A stretch of DNA of 48,584 nt, taken from contig RAYQ01000025.1 in NCBI GenBank assembly GCA_003612395.1, positions 1-48,584 of the forward strand, given 5' to 3'. The stretch comes from Parablautia intestinalis (GTDB lineage: Bacteria > Bacillota > Clostridia > Lachnospirales > Lachnospiraceae). Below are positions 26,088 through 35,555 of the stretch, in pieces. Within the stretch, counting starts at the first letter, position 1. Every line of letters starts with the position of its first letter. The notes beneath the pieces are model-generated. The model did not search any database. It saw nothing but the letters and a program-made list of their open reading frames with translations, and had not been told where the DNA came from. Made by a program: the position numbers and the translations under genes.

Positions 26088-28373
26088 TTATTTCTTATCA
26101 AACTGAATCAATTTTGCATTCAGGCTTTCCAGAAATCCTTCCGGTGCAAGGGATCCAGCCATGGAAATAGCAGACTCCATTGTCATGCTTTTCATCATAT
26201 CCCACATGCCTTCCCCAGGCGCCACTTTCATATTCATGGTAAGCTTAATTGCCTCTGATACTACTTTCAATGCCTCCGGGCATTTTGCAATCTCTTCTAT
26301 AGAATCTTTAACGCTGTATTTGCCCTCCGGGAATTCCATAGGCGCTTTTAAGTCCATATTTCCGGCCAGTTTAAACCAGTTGGCAACTCCCTCCGCCCTC
26401 TCGTTCACTTCGGGAAGCACATAGATGGAAGGCTCCTTTGCAACCTTTTCTAAAACAATCGTATCTTTTAAATTTCCGGCCCCGGCTGTGATGGTGTTAA
26501 AACCATCCTCCAAAGCCACAGTAAAAACAAATACCTTATCTGCTGCTTTTTCTGCAGCCTCTTTGCCGTTTAAATATAATTTAACCACAGGCTGGTTGGA
26601 ATATACACGGATTTGAGTGGTTTCTCCCGCCCGCCGGGCATAGCGCCTGCCGCACAGATGGACCATGGGCTCTTTGTTCCAGTATGCCTTGTAAATATAG
26701 TAGCTGTCCTTTTTGGTTTTGCGGTCCATGGTCACCAGACCTTTATTGTTACGCCCTGATACGCCGCCTTCGTCCCTGGCTGCACAGCCGAAGTCAAACA
26801 TATTCCAGACATGGCTTGACCAAATCCATGGACGCTCATCCAAGACCTTTGCCATATGCTCGTGATACAAAGCCTGATATTCCTCACTGTAATCCTTGCA
26901 GGCAGGTTTCGGGCCATGATAAGTGAGGATGCCCTCGCATCCATACTCAGAAAGACCCAGGCAGATTTCCGGATGGGCGCTGTGGAACTTATCAAGCCAC
27001 GGACCGTTGTCTTCCATTCTTCCCCCATACCATCCAAAGTAATGATTATAGCTTTCGATATCGGTGATCCCGTGGAGCGGACTGTCAAAGGGTGTCATGG
27101 ATACATGGGCTATAGTGGTAAGGCGGGTGGGATCCAGCTTTTTACAAAGTGCATTCAGTTCCACATGATTTTCCACCAGCTTGCCGGAAATGCCGCCAAT
27201 CAGAATCTCATTGGATATTCCCCAGAACATAATGGAAGGATGGTTATAGTTTTGAATAATAAGCTCCTTCATCTGGCTGATACAATTTTCATGAGCTGCC
27301 GGGTCAGGATTAAATACACTGATAAAGGGAATCTCGGCCCAAACCGCAAACCCCAGCTCGTCACAGGCATCATAAAAGTCCCGGGAATGCTGATAGTGCG
27401 CCAGCCGGATGGTATTTGCTCCCAGCTCTTTAATTATTTTTGCATCTTCATAATGTTCCTGCCTGGTTAAAGCATTTCCCACATACAGTCTGTCCTGATG
27501 GCGGCTCACCCCGCGCAGCGGCGTTTCCACGCCGTTTAGTATAAAGCCTTTATCCGGGTCACAGGAAAAGCTTCTCACCCCGGTACGCACAGTCACCTCG
27601 TCATATGCCTCATTCCTTCGCTGCAGAAGCGCTGTTACCGTATACAAATACGGATGCTCCATATCCCATTTAACGACATCCGGCACATAAACCGTAACCT
27701 TCGTATCATCTGCCGGACGCACTGCACCTGCGACCTCTAATCCTTCCGCATCTTTAATGGAATACATAACGGTGAAGTTTTCGTCCGCGTTTTTTACCCA
27801 CGCTTCCAGCTCAAAAGCCGCCGCACCGCATTCACATATCCTCGGCGTTACGTTAAAGCCAGGGCCTCCATAATAATCCAAATCAAAATGTGCCCCGGGC
27901 ACGCTGATAAGGTTAACCCCCCGGTACAATCCCCCATAAAAAGTAAAATCAGCGGACTGGGGATAGACACTGTCCTTATATTCATTGCTGCAGGCAACAA
28001 CCAGCAGATTTTCTTCATCTTCTTTATTCCCTTTGTTTTCTTTGCACAGATCAGTGATATCGGCACGAAAGGCAGAATATCCTCCCTCATGATATACCGC
28101 TTCCTTACCATTCACATACACGGCTGCCTGCTGGCCTGCCGCCAGAATCTCCACATACACTCTTCCCCCTTTAAGAGGCTGCATGGGCGTCTTGAATCTT
28201 TTGGCATACCAGTACTTTCCCCGGTCATAACTTCCGTTTCCGTCATGGCCGTCTACCGCATTCCAGCTGTGGGGCAAATCTACCCTCTGCCAGTTATCCG
28301 GAAAACGCTCTGGCAAACCTGTATCTTCCTTTATAAATCTCCAATCCTGATTTAAATTAATCACATTACGCAT
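26088..28373 (-). CDS. Glycoside hydrolase family 2, probable beta-glucuronidase-like
   Basis: The protein has 761 residues; AAAGGAG precedes the ATG. Order: sugar-binding domain (1-160), Ig-like domain (about 165-265), TIM barrel with acid/base Glu389 in WGISNEI and nucleophile Glu476 in GLSEYGCEG, then beta domains (to about 650) and an odd helical tail of about 100 residues (655-761). The loop GRNNKGLV at about 540 contains an Asn-x-Lys motif. In known beta-glucuronidases such a motif contacts the uronate carboxylate, but some galactosidases have a similar loop. The uxuA-uxuB neighbours favour release of a uronic acid. No signal peptide is present, so it acts on imported substrate. Confidence 0.8.
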   Translation of the reverse strand: MRNVINLNQDWRFIKEDTGLPERFPDNWQRVDLPHSWNAVDGHDGNGSYDRGKYWYAKRFKTPMQPLKGGRVYVEILAAGQQAAVYVNGKEAVYHEGGYSAFRADITDLCKENKGNKEDEENLLVVACSNEYKDSVYPQSADFTFYGGLYRGVNLISVPGAHFDLDYYGGPGFNVTPRICECGAAAFELEAWVKNADENFTVMYSIKDAEGLEVAGAVRPADDTKVTVYVPDVVKWDMEHPYLYTVTALLQRRNEAYDEVTVRTGVRSFSCDPDKGFILNGVETPLRGVSRHQDRLYVGNALTRQEHYEDAKIIKELGANTIRLAHYQHSRDFYDACDELGFAVWAEIPFISVFNPDPAAHENCISQMKELIIQNYNHPSIMFWGISNEILIGGISGKLVENHVELNALCKKLDPTRLTTIAHVSMTPFDSPLHGITDIESYNHYFGWYGGRMEDNGPWLDKFHSAHPEICLGLSEYGCEGILTYHGPKPACKDYSEEYQALYHEHMAKVLDERPWIWSSHVWNMFDFGCAARDEGGVSGRNNKGLVTMDRKTKKDSYYIYKAYWNKEPMVHLCGRRYARRAGETTQIRVYSNQPVVKLYLNGKEAAEKAADKVFVFTVALEDGFNTITAGAGNLKDTIVLEKVAKEPSIYVLPEVNERAEGVANWFKLAGNMDLKAPMEFPEGKYSVKDSIEEIAKCPEALKVVSEAIKLTMNMKVAPGEGMWDMMKSMTMESAISMAGSLAPEGFLESLNAKLIQFDKK

Positions 28374-28496
28374 CGTTTTTCTCCTTTACCATGCCAAGGA
28401 CTCACGTTCCTGCCCCGCATCTGTTTTTGCTATTGCCTTTAATATCCGTTTCGTTTTCTCCTGCACGTGAAATTTGGGTCGTTCACAAGCGTGTGC

Positions 28497-30122
28497 TCAC
28501 GCCTGTAAATTTTTATTCGTTCTTTTGAGAGTGGCACGCACTGCTCCGGTTCCCGCCGTCATCTCCTTTAAATATCCGCAGACAGTATCCGCCAGGCCGG
28601 CTTCATATAAATCAACACCAAAAATCTGTTTCATTTGAAGCAGCGGTTTAACTGCTGCCTCCACATCCTGTCCTTCCTGTAATTTAAGACCTGCAATATA
28701 AGCGCATACCGTATCTTTTAAGGGATCCGGGCTAAGCTCAAATGGATTGCCTTCATCATCCACCCCCATTAGGTACCGCAGCCACCCGGCAAATACCAAA
28801 GGAATACACTTTAAATCCTTCACATCAAGCGTGAGGGATGCCTGGTATGCCTTAATCGTCTCCCCGAAACGAATCGCCAGCTTCTGGGAGGTATCGGTTG
28901 CAATACGCTGGGGCGTATCCGGCATAAAGGGATTGGGGAAACGCACCTTCAAAACAGTATCAATGAACTCCTTCGGGTCAAGAATGCCGGGATTTACCAC
29001 CACAGGAAGCCCTTCCCTATACCCAATGGCCTCAATCAGTCCGGTAAGCTCCGCATCCTTTAATTCATCTGAAATCTTCTTATATCCAAGCAGGCATCCG
29101 AACACGGCCAGAGCTGTATGAAGGGGATTTAAGCAGGTGCATACCTTCATTTTTTCCACTTTGTCCACGGTCCCGCGCTCTGTAAATATCACCCCGCCCT
29201 TTTTAAGGTCCGGCCTGCCGTTGGGAAATGCGTCCTCAATTATCAGGTATTCACATTCCTCCGCATTGACAAAAGGCGCCACATAAGTGTTTTTGGATGT
29301 GATAACCGGATCAAGCTCCTCTATACCGTCCGCCTTCAAAATTGCCTCCACGCTCTCATCCGGCCTAGGCGTAATTTTGTCGATCATACTCCATGGGAAA
29401 GACACCTTATCCTTTGCATTGACATAAGCAGGGAATCCTTTATGAACCAGTCCCTTTTCCGCCCATTTTTCCGCAAATTCATTTACTGCCGCATACAGCT
29501 TGTCCCCATTGTGGGAGCAGTTGTCCATGCTGACCATGGCCACCGGTTTCTCCCCCGCCTGATAGCGGGTATATAAAAGAGAAACCACCTTCCCAATATA
29601 GCTCACAGGCTTTTCAGGGCCCTTTTCAAAATCCTGCGCCACTGCCGGAAGTACCTCGCCTTTCCCGTTTACCAGACTGTAGCCCTTTTCCGTGATAGTG
29701 AAAGAAACTATCTGCAGGGAATCTTTGCGGAAAATCTCTTTCAGCCTTTCATATTCTTTTTCATTCTCCGAATCCAGAATCAGAGATTCCACCACACTGC
29801 CTATTACCGTCTTATCCACTTTTCCGTCTGATTTTAAAGTCACAAGCAGGGTGTAATCATCGTGAGGGCGGTTCATCCTTTCAATTATTTCATAGTCAAA
29901 TCCTTCTGCCACCACAAGACCCCTTTTTAAAACACCTTTATTTATCAGGTTCTGAACCAGATTTGCCTGAAAGGCGCGAAAGATATTGCCTGCTCCAAAA
30001 TGGAGCCAGAAGGGGTTTTCTCTGGTAGCTGCCATCACCTTTTCTCTGTCAAACTCCGGAAGTGCATACCCGGCATCCTCCCACTTTTTTCTGTCTGCAA
30101 GCCCTTGCTTATTTAATTTCAT
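28497..30122 (-). CDS. uxuB: Fructuronate reductase (mannitol dehydrogenase family)
   Basis: The protein has 541 residues from the ATG at 30122. An in-frame start 35 codons earlier lies inside a hairpin and would add residues foreign to the family. The sequence reads WLHFGAGNIFRAFQANLV (NAD site), VSMDNCSHNGDKL, and KVCTCLNPLHTALAVFGCLLGY, typical of long-chain polyol/uronate dehydrogenases. It converts D-fructuronate to D-mannonate. It lies downstream of uxuA across a spacer of about 210 bases full of hairpins, and the GH2 gene follows. A tagaturonate reductase is a less likely alternative because uxuA is the partner. Confidence 0.85.
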   Translation of the reverse strand: MKLNKQGLADRKKWEDAGYALPEFDREKVMAATRENPFWLHFGAGNIFRAFQANLVQNLINKGVLKRGLVVAEGFDYEIIERMNRPHDDYTLLVTLKSDGKVDKTVIGSVVESLILDSENEKEYERLKEIFRKDSLQIVSFTITEKGYSLVNGKGEVLPAVAQDFEKGPEKPVSYIGKVVSLLYTRYQAGEKPVAMVSMDNCSHNGDKLYAAVNEFAEKWAEKGLVHKGFPAYVNAKDKVSFPWSMIDKITPRPDESVEAILKADGIEELDPVITSKNTYVAPFVNAEECEYLIIEDAFPNGRPDLKKGGVIFTERGTVDKVEKMKVCTCLNPLHTALAVFGCLLGYKKISDELKDAELTGLIEAIGYREGLPVVVNPGILDPKEFIDTVLKVRFPNPFMPDTPQRIATDTSQKLAIRFGETIKAYQASLTLDVKDLKCIPLVFAGWLRYLMGVDDEGNPFELSPDPLKDTVCAYIAGLKLQEGQDVEAAVKPLLQMKQIFGVDLYEAGLADTVCGYLKEMTAGTGAVRATLKRTNKNLQA

Positions 30123-30336
30123 TTTTATACCCATGCCTTTCCCGCTTGGGCTTTTCCCAAGTGGGAACAGGCCCAAATACGTAAGGTTGAAAGTTTCTTT
30201 CAACCTTATACCTCCTGCATATGGCAAGCTTTGCTTGCCATACTGTTGCCGATTCAGAAGAATCGCTTTGCGATTCTTCCAGAGATAATTTAGATTTTCT
30301 TAGACGGCGTCCTTTAACGCCATAGAAAATCTTCAT
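30109..30336 (-). other. 75-codon open frame spanning the uxuA-uxuB hairpin spacer
   Basis: An ATG overlaps the uxuA stop codon by four bases (ATGA). The frame runs through all the hairpins and ends 14 bases inside uxuB. The peptide starts MKIFYGVKGRRLRKSKLSLE and is basic and of low predicted order. It may be only a consequence of the palindromes, or a coupled peptide that keeps ribosomes moving to uxuB. I do not call it a gene with confidence. Confidence 0.3.
30139..30331. repeat. Array of five hairpins between uxuA and uxuB
   Basis: The dyads are CCCGCTTGGG/CCCAAGTGGG (30139-30163), AAGGTTGAAAG/CTTTCAACCTT (about 30183-30207), TATGGCAAGC/GCTTGCCATA (about 30220-30242), GAAGAATCGC/GCGATTCTTC (about 30257-30279) and AGATTTTCT/AGAAAATCT (about 30292-30332) with an inner GGCGT/ACGCC. 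Three have a three-base TTT loop on the plus strand. The fourth has a competing partner, CGATTC/GAATCG. Such an array can stabilise or cleave mRNA between genes. Confidence 0.75.
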
Positions 30337-31412
30337 CTCTTTTTCATTTTTTCATTCTTTACAATTGCTTCCCACAAGCCGTTCAGATATGCTGCGCCTA
30401 ATGCGCGGTCGTAAAGCCCATACCCCGGCATTGCCACTTCATCCCAGATCATACGTCCGTGATCCGGACGGACAGGTCCTTCAAAGCCGATATCGTACAA
30501 AGCCTTCATAATCTCATACATATCAAAGGTTCCGTCAGAAGATAGATGAGCGGACTCCTCAAAATTTGTAGGGGAATGAAATTTCAGATTACGCACGTGG
30601 GCAAAGTGAACGCGCCCTTTCAGGGAGCGGATCATATCCGGCAGATCATTGTTTAAATTTGTACCATATGAGCCGGAACAGAATGTCACGCCATTATGTG
30701 GGTTGTCCACCATCTTCATCACCCGCAGGATATTCTCCTTGCTGATAATGATGCGGGGAAGTCCAAACACGCTCCACGCAGGATCGTCCGGATGAATTGC
30801 CATGTTAATGTTGTATTTGTCACAGGCAGGCATAATCTTTTCCAGAAAATATTTCAGATTTTCAAACAGCTTCTCGTCATCCACATCCTTATAAAGCTCA
30901 AAAAGCTCTTTTACATGCTCCATTCTCTCCGGCTCCCAGCCCGGCATAATGGTTCCGTTCATGTCCCCTGCAATGGATTCAAACATTTTCTCCGGTTCAA
31001 GAGCGTCAACTGCCTCCTGGGTATAGGCAAGCACGGTAGAACCGTCCGGACGCACCCTTGCAAGCTCCGTTCTGGTCCAGTCAAATACCGGCATAAAGTT
31101 ATAGCATACCAGATGCAAATCCTCCTGCCCTAAGTTTTCCAGTGTCCTGATGTAGTTCTCAATATACTGTTCCCGCTCCGGCACCCCTGTCTTAATTGCG
31201 TCATGAATATTAACACTTTCAATTCCCGCAATATGAAGTCCTGCTGCCTCCACTTCTTCTTTGAGTCCGCGAATTCTCTCCCGGCTCCATACCTCTCCCG
31301 GCGCCGAATCATAGAGCGTGGTAATAACTCCTGTTACACCGGGTATCTGGCGTATCTGCTTTAATGTAACCGTATCAAACTTACTTCCATACCATCTGAG
31401 CGTCATTTCCAT
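30333..31412 (-). CDS. uxuA: Mannonate dehydratase
   Basis: The protein has 359 residues; the ATG at 31412 has GGAAGG 8 nt upstream, better than the GTG at 31421. The sequence has MTLRWYGSKFDTVTLKQIRQIPGVTGVITTLY at its start, MAIHPDDPAWSVFGLPRI, TFCSGSYG, and the metal-site segment FAHVRNLK and VRPDHGRMIWDE, all family marks. It dehydrates D-mannonate to 2-keto-3-deoxygluconate with Fe2+ or Mn2+. It is the first gene of the uxuA-uxuB-GH2-symporter operon. No kdgK or kdgA gene is in the window. Confidence 0.93.
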   Translation of the reverse strand: MEMTLRWYGSKFDTVTLKQIRQIPGVTGVITTLYDSAPGEVWSRERIRGLKEEVEAAGLHIAGIESVNIHDAIKTGVPEREQYIENYIRTLENLGQEDLHLVCYNFMPVFDWTRTELARVRPDGSTVLAYTQEAVDALEPEKMFESIAGDMNGTIMPGWEPERMEHVKELFELYKDVDDEKLFENLKYFLEKIMPACDKYNINMAIHPDDPAWSVFGLPRIIISKENILRVMKMVDNPHNGVTFCSGSYGTNLNNDLPDMIRSLKGRVHFAHVRNLKFHSPTNFEESAHLSSDGTFDMYEIMKALYDIGFEGPVRPDHGRMIWDEVAMPGYGLYDRALGAAYLNGLWEAIVKNEKMKKR

Positions 31413-31458
31413 AGTGTTCACCTTCCTTTTCCAAAAAAATTCATAACGATATAAATTA

Positions 31459-31486
31459 ATTATATAATCCCCGCAATAAAAGGCAA
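31459..31486 (-). promoter_or_regulatory. Probable uxu operon promoter
   Basis: On the minus strand TTGCCT (31481-31486) and TATAAT (31459-31464) are 16 bases apart, about 47 bases before the uxuA start. No clear operator or catabolite site was seen. Confidence 0.45.
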
Positions 31487-31572
31487 ATATATTTTACGTG
31501 TAGAGAAATTATAACCATAAAACGCTGCCGCGCTTCGCAGCCGCCTGGCTCATAGCTCGCGGGAATAAAAAT

Positions 31573-31607
31573 ACTGACAGAAAATAATCAGCTTATCTTC
31601 TGTCAGT
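31573..31607 (-). terminator. Terminator of the fatty-acid operon
   Basis: ACTGACAGAA pairs with TTCTGTCAGT. On the minus strand it is followed by ATTTTTATTC. It is 20 bases past the last gene of the fab operon. Confidence 0.75.
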
Positions 31608-31626
31608 GTCTTCCATACACATAAAA

Positions 31627-31917
31627 TTATTCAAATGTTTTTGACGCCTTCCAATACTCTCTGTGCGCCTTATACTGTTCGTTGAGCCAGACCGCCGCCT
31701 GCTCCACACCTTCCGGTGAAAGCGCAAACACCTTTCTTTGCTTTTTTTCCTCTCCGGTCTTAGCATAGCAATAAGGCTCCGGCCAAATCACTGCTTCCAA
31801 AACGCTTTCCCCTTCGGCCTCCTTCTTTTTCAGCATATACCGCATTCCCTCCATACTTGCGGTATATTCTTCCTTCTTTATATAATTGAGTACATGAAAT
31901 TTTTCTTTATCAATCAT
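31627..31917 (-). CDS. Conserved hypothetical protein at the end of the fab operon
   Basis: The protein has 96 residues, is soluble and charged, and has no recognisable domain. It contains VLEAVIWPEPYCYAKT and a C-terminal helix-rich segment with KVFALSPEGVEQAAVWLNEQY. It starts 9 bases after the fabT stop and ends just before the operon terminator, so it is almost certainly co-transcribed. Function unknown; it need not be connected with lipid synthesis. Confidence 0.65.
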   Translation of the reverse strand: MIDKEKFHVLNYIKKEEYTASMEGMRYMLKKKEAEGESVLEAVIWPEPYCYAKTGEEKKQRKVFALSPEGVEQAAVWLNEQYKAHREYWKASKTFE

Positions 31918-31926
31918 TCCACCCTT

Positions 31927-32370
31927 TTATCCTTTTTTATGACTGTTAAAATAATCCACAAGCCCCTGAAGGGAGTGTATGAGGATCCCCTCCTCCTGCT
32001 TGTTAAACTGTCCCATGGCAGCCTGAATCATTTCCTCATGGAATTTCATGTGATGGGCATAAGCCCGCTTTCCCTTTTCCGTCAGGGAAAGCAACACAAG
32101 CCGCTTATCCTCCTCGCTTCGCTCCCGCAGAACATACCCTGTCCTGGACAGCCTGTCAATGGATTTAGTCAAAGTTCCCATGGTAACGGAAAGCCTCTTC
32201 GCCACCACCGAACTTGGTCTGGGCTCCCCACACTCGATGGCTTCTATCACATGCATATCGTTCATGGTAATGTCCTTAAATTCCCCGCTGATCAAAGCTT
32301 TCTGCTCAATACTCATAATACTCCGGAACAATGTCACAAACAAAGTATTAAGGGTTTTATTTGCTTCCAT
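31927..32370 (-). CDS. fabT: MarR-family regulator, FabT-like
   Basis: The protein has 147 residues from the ATG at 32370, which has GGAGA 4 nt upstream; an ATG 17 codons earlier overlaps fabH and has no site. The winged helix-turn-helix is visible in RPSSVVAKRLSVTMGTLTKSIDRLSRTGYVLRERSEEDKR. FabT represses fatty-acid synthesis genes with acyl-ACP as co-repressor. Supporting this, the promoter at the head of the operon carries copies of TTTGATCATCAAA, which matches the FabT operator TTTGATNATCAAA. It differs from streptococci in that the regulator is near the operon end rather than its start. Confidence 0.8.
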   Translation of the reverse strand: MEANKTLNTLFVTLFRSIMSIEQKALISGEFKDITMNDMHVIEAIECGEPRPSSVVAKRLSVTMGTLTKSIDRLSRTGYVLRERSEEDKRLVLLSLTEKGKRAYAHHMKFHEEMIQAAMGQFNKQEEGILIHSLQGLVDYFNSHKKG

Positions 32371-32414
32371 ATTCTCTCCATCCGCCCATGGCATCTTGTA
32401 TGCCCTGCCGTATC

Positions 32415-33467
32415 CTACCATGTTAAAACCGCCGCTCCCCAGGTAAGTCCGGCTCCAAAACCTGCCAGTACAATTTTATCACCCTTTTGCAGGTTTCCTT
32501 CCCTGTTCACATGGTCTAACAAAATTGGTACACTTGCTGCTGATATATTACCACATCTTTGGAGGTTTGTGGGAAACTTCTCCATGGGCTGGGCAAGCTT
32601 TTTTGCCACTGCCTCTATAATTCTTATATTTGCCTGATGAAGAAAAAAATATTTAACCTCATCGGGTAAAATACCGGCTTCGGCTAATACCTGCTGCACC
32701 GCCTTCGGTACAGTCCTTACCGCAAAGCGAAAAACCTCCTGTCCGTCCATCTTAAGATAGTCGGGCGCAGGCAGAGGGTCTGCATAAAAATCTTTTCTGA
32801 AAGGCTTATCTGCACAGGAACCCTCCGATAATGAATCGGCAGCAAAAAACTCCTTCGTAAAAGGCTTTCTTGCAAAGGGAGAATTTACCGGCCTGCTGTC
32901 ACAGGAAAGCGCGCTTCCCCGCGCCCCGTCCGCTCCCTGCACAATATGTAAAATGCCCGAATCCTCCTTTCGCACAACCGCAGCTCCGGCGCCATCTCCA
33001 AAAAGCACACAGGTGCTGCGATCCTTCCAGTCTACCATTTTTGATAAGGTTTCCGCCCCTACAATCAGTGCCGTATCCGCTCTCCCGGCCTGAAAATAAG
33101 CATCTGCAATGGTCATCCCGAAAAGAAATCCTGCACAGGCTGCGTTCACATCAAATGCAACCGCATTTTGCGCCGAAAGAGCCTCCTGAATCTGGCAGGC
33201 TGTAGATGGGAAATACTTATCCCCTGACACTGTGCCCACAATAATCAGATCAATCTCCTCAGGCCTTATTCCTGCCTTTTTCACAGCCGTTTCCGAAGCC
33301 TTTATTGCCATGGATGTGGTTGTTTCCTCCACCGCGATATGCCGTTTTCTTATTCCTGTCCGGCTGGAAATCCACTCGTCCGTAGTATCCATTATCTGTT
33401 CCAACTCTTTATTTGTAACCACCAGCCCCGGAAGGGCGCTCCCTGTTCCAATAATTTTTGCCGGCAT
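32415..33467 (-). CDS. fabH: 3-oxoacyl-ACP synthase III (FabH) with an insertion
   Basis: The protein has 350 residues, about 30 more than usual. The ATG at 33467 has TAGGAGGTGG just upstream. The triad is Cys111 (NAACAGF), His277 (FLHQAN) and Asn307 (CGNISAAS). It condenses a starter acyl-CoA with malonyl-ACP. The extra residues lie at about 186-237 and include a small internal repeat, KPFTKEFFAADSLS then KPFRKDFYADPLP. This region normally forms a surface loop near the CoA entrance. The gene follows accDA with a gap of about 117 bases that contains no other gene. Confidence 0.9.
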   Translation of the reverse strand: MPAKIIGTGSALPGLVVTNKELEQIMDTTDEWISSRTGIRKRHIAVEETTTSMAIKASETAVKKAGIRPEEIDLIIVGTVSGDKYFPSTACQIQEALSAQNAVAFDVNAACAGFLFGMTIADAYFQAGRADTALIVGAETLSKMVDWKDRSTCVLFGDGAGAAVVRKEDSGILHIVQGADGARGSALSCDSRPVNSPFARKPFTKEFFAADSLSEGSCADKPFRKDFYADPLPAPDYLKMDGQEVFRFAVRTVPKAVQQVLAEAGILPDEVKYFFLHQANIRIIEAVAKKLAQPMEKFPTNLQRCGNISAASVPILLDHVNREGNLQKGDKIVLAGFGAGLTWGAAVLTW

Positions 33468-33584
33468 AATCCACCTCCTATTACAATTGCAAAACCCATA
33501 ACCTGCCTGAATATTCTGAGTTACTATTCTGACAATATGTTCTGCGAAAAGCCTTGTGTACCGTTGAAACAAGACCTGCAATTA

Positions 33585-35495
33585 TTAAAACTTCCTGAAT
33601 CTTTCGTAGCGGTTTGATGCAATTTCCTCCCCGCTCATTTTATCAAATTTCTTAAGGAACTCCGTCATATGGAATTTCATATACCCGGCAATATCTCCTA
33701 CCGTATCAGGCCCGGCACTGCCGTATTCCGGTATAATTTCCTCTATAACCTCAAGCCTCTTTAAATCATCCGCTGTAATGCCCATCACCTGCGCCGCTTC
33801 CCCAGCCCGCTTTCCATCCTTCCACAAAATAGAGGCAAAGCCTTCCGGCGAAAGAACAGAATAGGTGGAATTTTCCAGCATCCATACCTCATTGCTCACG
33901 GCAAGCCCCAAAGCGCCGCCGCTGCCGCCTTCTCCTATCACAATGGACAGCACCGGAACTTTAAGCCCGGCCATCTCGAACAGATTTCTGGCAATCGCCT
34001 CCCCCTGCCCTCTTTCCTCGGCTTCCATCCCCGGATATGCTCCCGATGTATTGATAAAACAGATAACCGGGCGGTGGAATTTTTCCGCCTGCTCCATAAG
34101 CCTGAGCGCTTTGCGGTAGCCTTCCGGTGAGGTCATTCCGTAGTTGCGAAGGACACACTCCTTCACATCGTTTCCCTTCTGGACCCCAATAACCGTAACC
34201 GGCTGTCCATAAAGCGTGGCGATACCTCCCACAATAGTCGTATCGTCCCGAAAGCTCCGGTCTCCATGCAGCTCCATAAAGTCATCAAAAATCAAATCAA
34301 TATAAGTAAGGGCCGAGGGCCTTTTTAAACCTCTTGCCTCCTTCACCTTCTCCCATGCACTCTTTACGGGCGTCTTGGCAAGCCGTTCCCTGTTTACCTC
34401 CACAGGCTGAAATTTCGAAATTTCCTGTGTAAAGCTGCTGAAGGCTTTATTTGCCATAGAAATTCTGTGAGACTTCAGAATCCGGTACAAAGTGCTCTTT
34501 AAATTATCCCTCTCCACAACGGCATCCACAAAGCCATGCTCTAACTGAAACTCCGCTCTCTGAAATCCTTCCGGCAGTTTCTGTCCAATGGTCTGTTCAA
34601 TCACCCTGGGACCTGCAAATCCAATCAGAGCCCCGGGCTCCGCCAAAATAATATCTCCCAGCATGGCAAAGCTTGCTGTCACACCTCCCGTAGTAGGATC
34701 CGTAAGCACACTCACATATAAAAGTCCCGCCTGGGAATGTCTTTTTAAGGCTGCTGAGGTTTTGGCCATCTGCATCAGGGAAATAATTCCCTCCTGCATT
34801 CTGGCGCCTCCTGAGCAGCAAAACAAAACCACCGGCAGCTTCTTACTGGTAGCCTGCTCCACAACGCCGACTATCTTTTCCCCCACCACATGGCCCATAC
34901 TGCCCATCAGGAATCTTGCATCACACACGCCAAGGCATACTCTTTCTCCAAAGATTCTGCCCTCTCCCACGGTAACGCCTTCATGAAGGCCGGTCTTTTC
35001 CATGACCCCGTTAAGCTTTTCTTCATACCCCGGAAAGTCAAGGGGATTGCTTACAGGCATATCCTCAAGCCATGGCGTAAAGGTTCCTTTATCACAGATC
35101 ATACGGATTCTGTTTTTGGTTCTGACTCTGAAATAACTGCCGCAGGCCGTACAAATATAATGATTGACTATAACGTCCCCTCTGTTTAACTCTTTTCCGC
35201 AGTCAGGACAGATAATCACCGCATCCTTATCTTTATCTTTGGCTGAGGATTTGTCTTTGTCACTTGCTTTATCTTTGACCTTATCATTGTCTTCGCTGGC
35301 TTTGTCCCTGACCCTGTCTATGACGCTGCCCGCTTCCTTATTTTTTATCCTGTCTATTACCTGGCCTAATTTTTTATATTTGTTTTTTTCTTCCTGATCC
35401 GGCTGCTGCCTCTCTCCTGTTTCTTCAAAATCTTTCTTCTCAGTATCCGCGCCTTTTACCTGTATATATTTATCCTTACGAAATAATGCTGACAT
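33585..35495 (-). CDS. accDA: Fused acetyl-CoA carboxylase carboxyltransferase, beta plus alpha
   Basis: One frame of 636 residues joins AccD to AccA. The start is set at the ATG giving [13 protein letters not shown], which resembles AccD N-termini; an ATG four codons earlier and a TTG at 35552 are alternatives without better sites. A Lys/Asp-rich low-complexity linker (about 25-88) precedes the zinc ribbon CPDCGK...CTACG. Then come the beta domain (to about 335) and the alpha domain (to the end; GRQ-like [20 protein letters not shown] in the oxyanion region). The complex transfers CO2 from biotin to acetyl-CoA. The biotin carrier (accB) and carboxylase (accC), usual operon partners, are absent here. 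Confidence 0.88.
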   Translation of the reverse strand: MSALFRKDKYIQVKGADTEKKDFEETGERQQPDQEEKNKYKKLGQVIDRIKNKEAGSVIDRVRDKASEDNDKVKDKASDKDKSSAKDKDKDAVIICPDCGKELNRGDVIVNHYICTACGSYFRVRTKNRIRMICDKGTFTPWLEDMPVSNPLDFPGYEEKLNGVMEKTGLHEGVTVGEGRIFGERVCLGVCDARFLMGSMGHVVGEKIVGVVEQATSKKLPVVLFCCSGGARMQEGIISLMQMAKTSAALKRHSQAGLLYVSVLTDPTTGGVTASFAMLGDIILAEPGALIGFAGPRVIEQTIGQKLPEGFQRAEFQLEHGFVDAVVERDNLKSTLYRILKSHRISMANKAFSSFTQEISKFQPVEVNRERLAKTPVKSAWEKVKEARGLKRPSALTYIDLIFDDFMELHGDRSFRDDTTIVGGIATLYGQPVTVIGVQKGNDVKECVLRNYGMTSPEGYRKALRLMEQAEKFHRPVICFINTSGAYPGMEAEERGQGEAIARNLFEMAGLKVPVLSIVIGEGGSGGALGLAVSNEVWMLENSTYSVLSPEGFASILWKDGKRAGEAAQVMGITADDLKRLEVIEEIIPEYGSAGPDTVGDIAGYMKFHMTEFLKKFDKMSGEEIASNRYERFRKF

Positions 35496-35555
35496 ATTAA
35501 TGACCATGCCCTTTCCATAACCTGCAAACTTTCCTTCAGAAAATCTTCCCAATTT

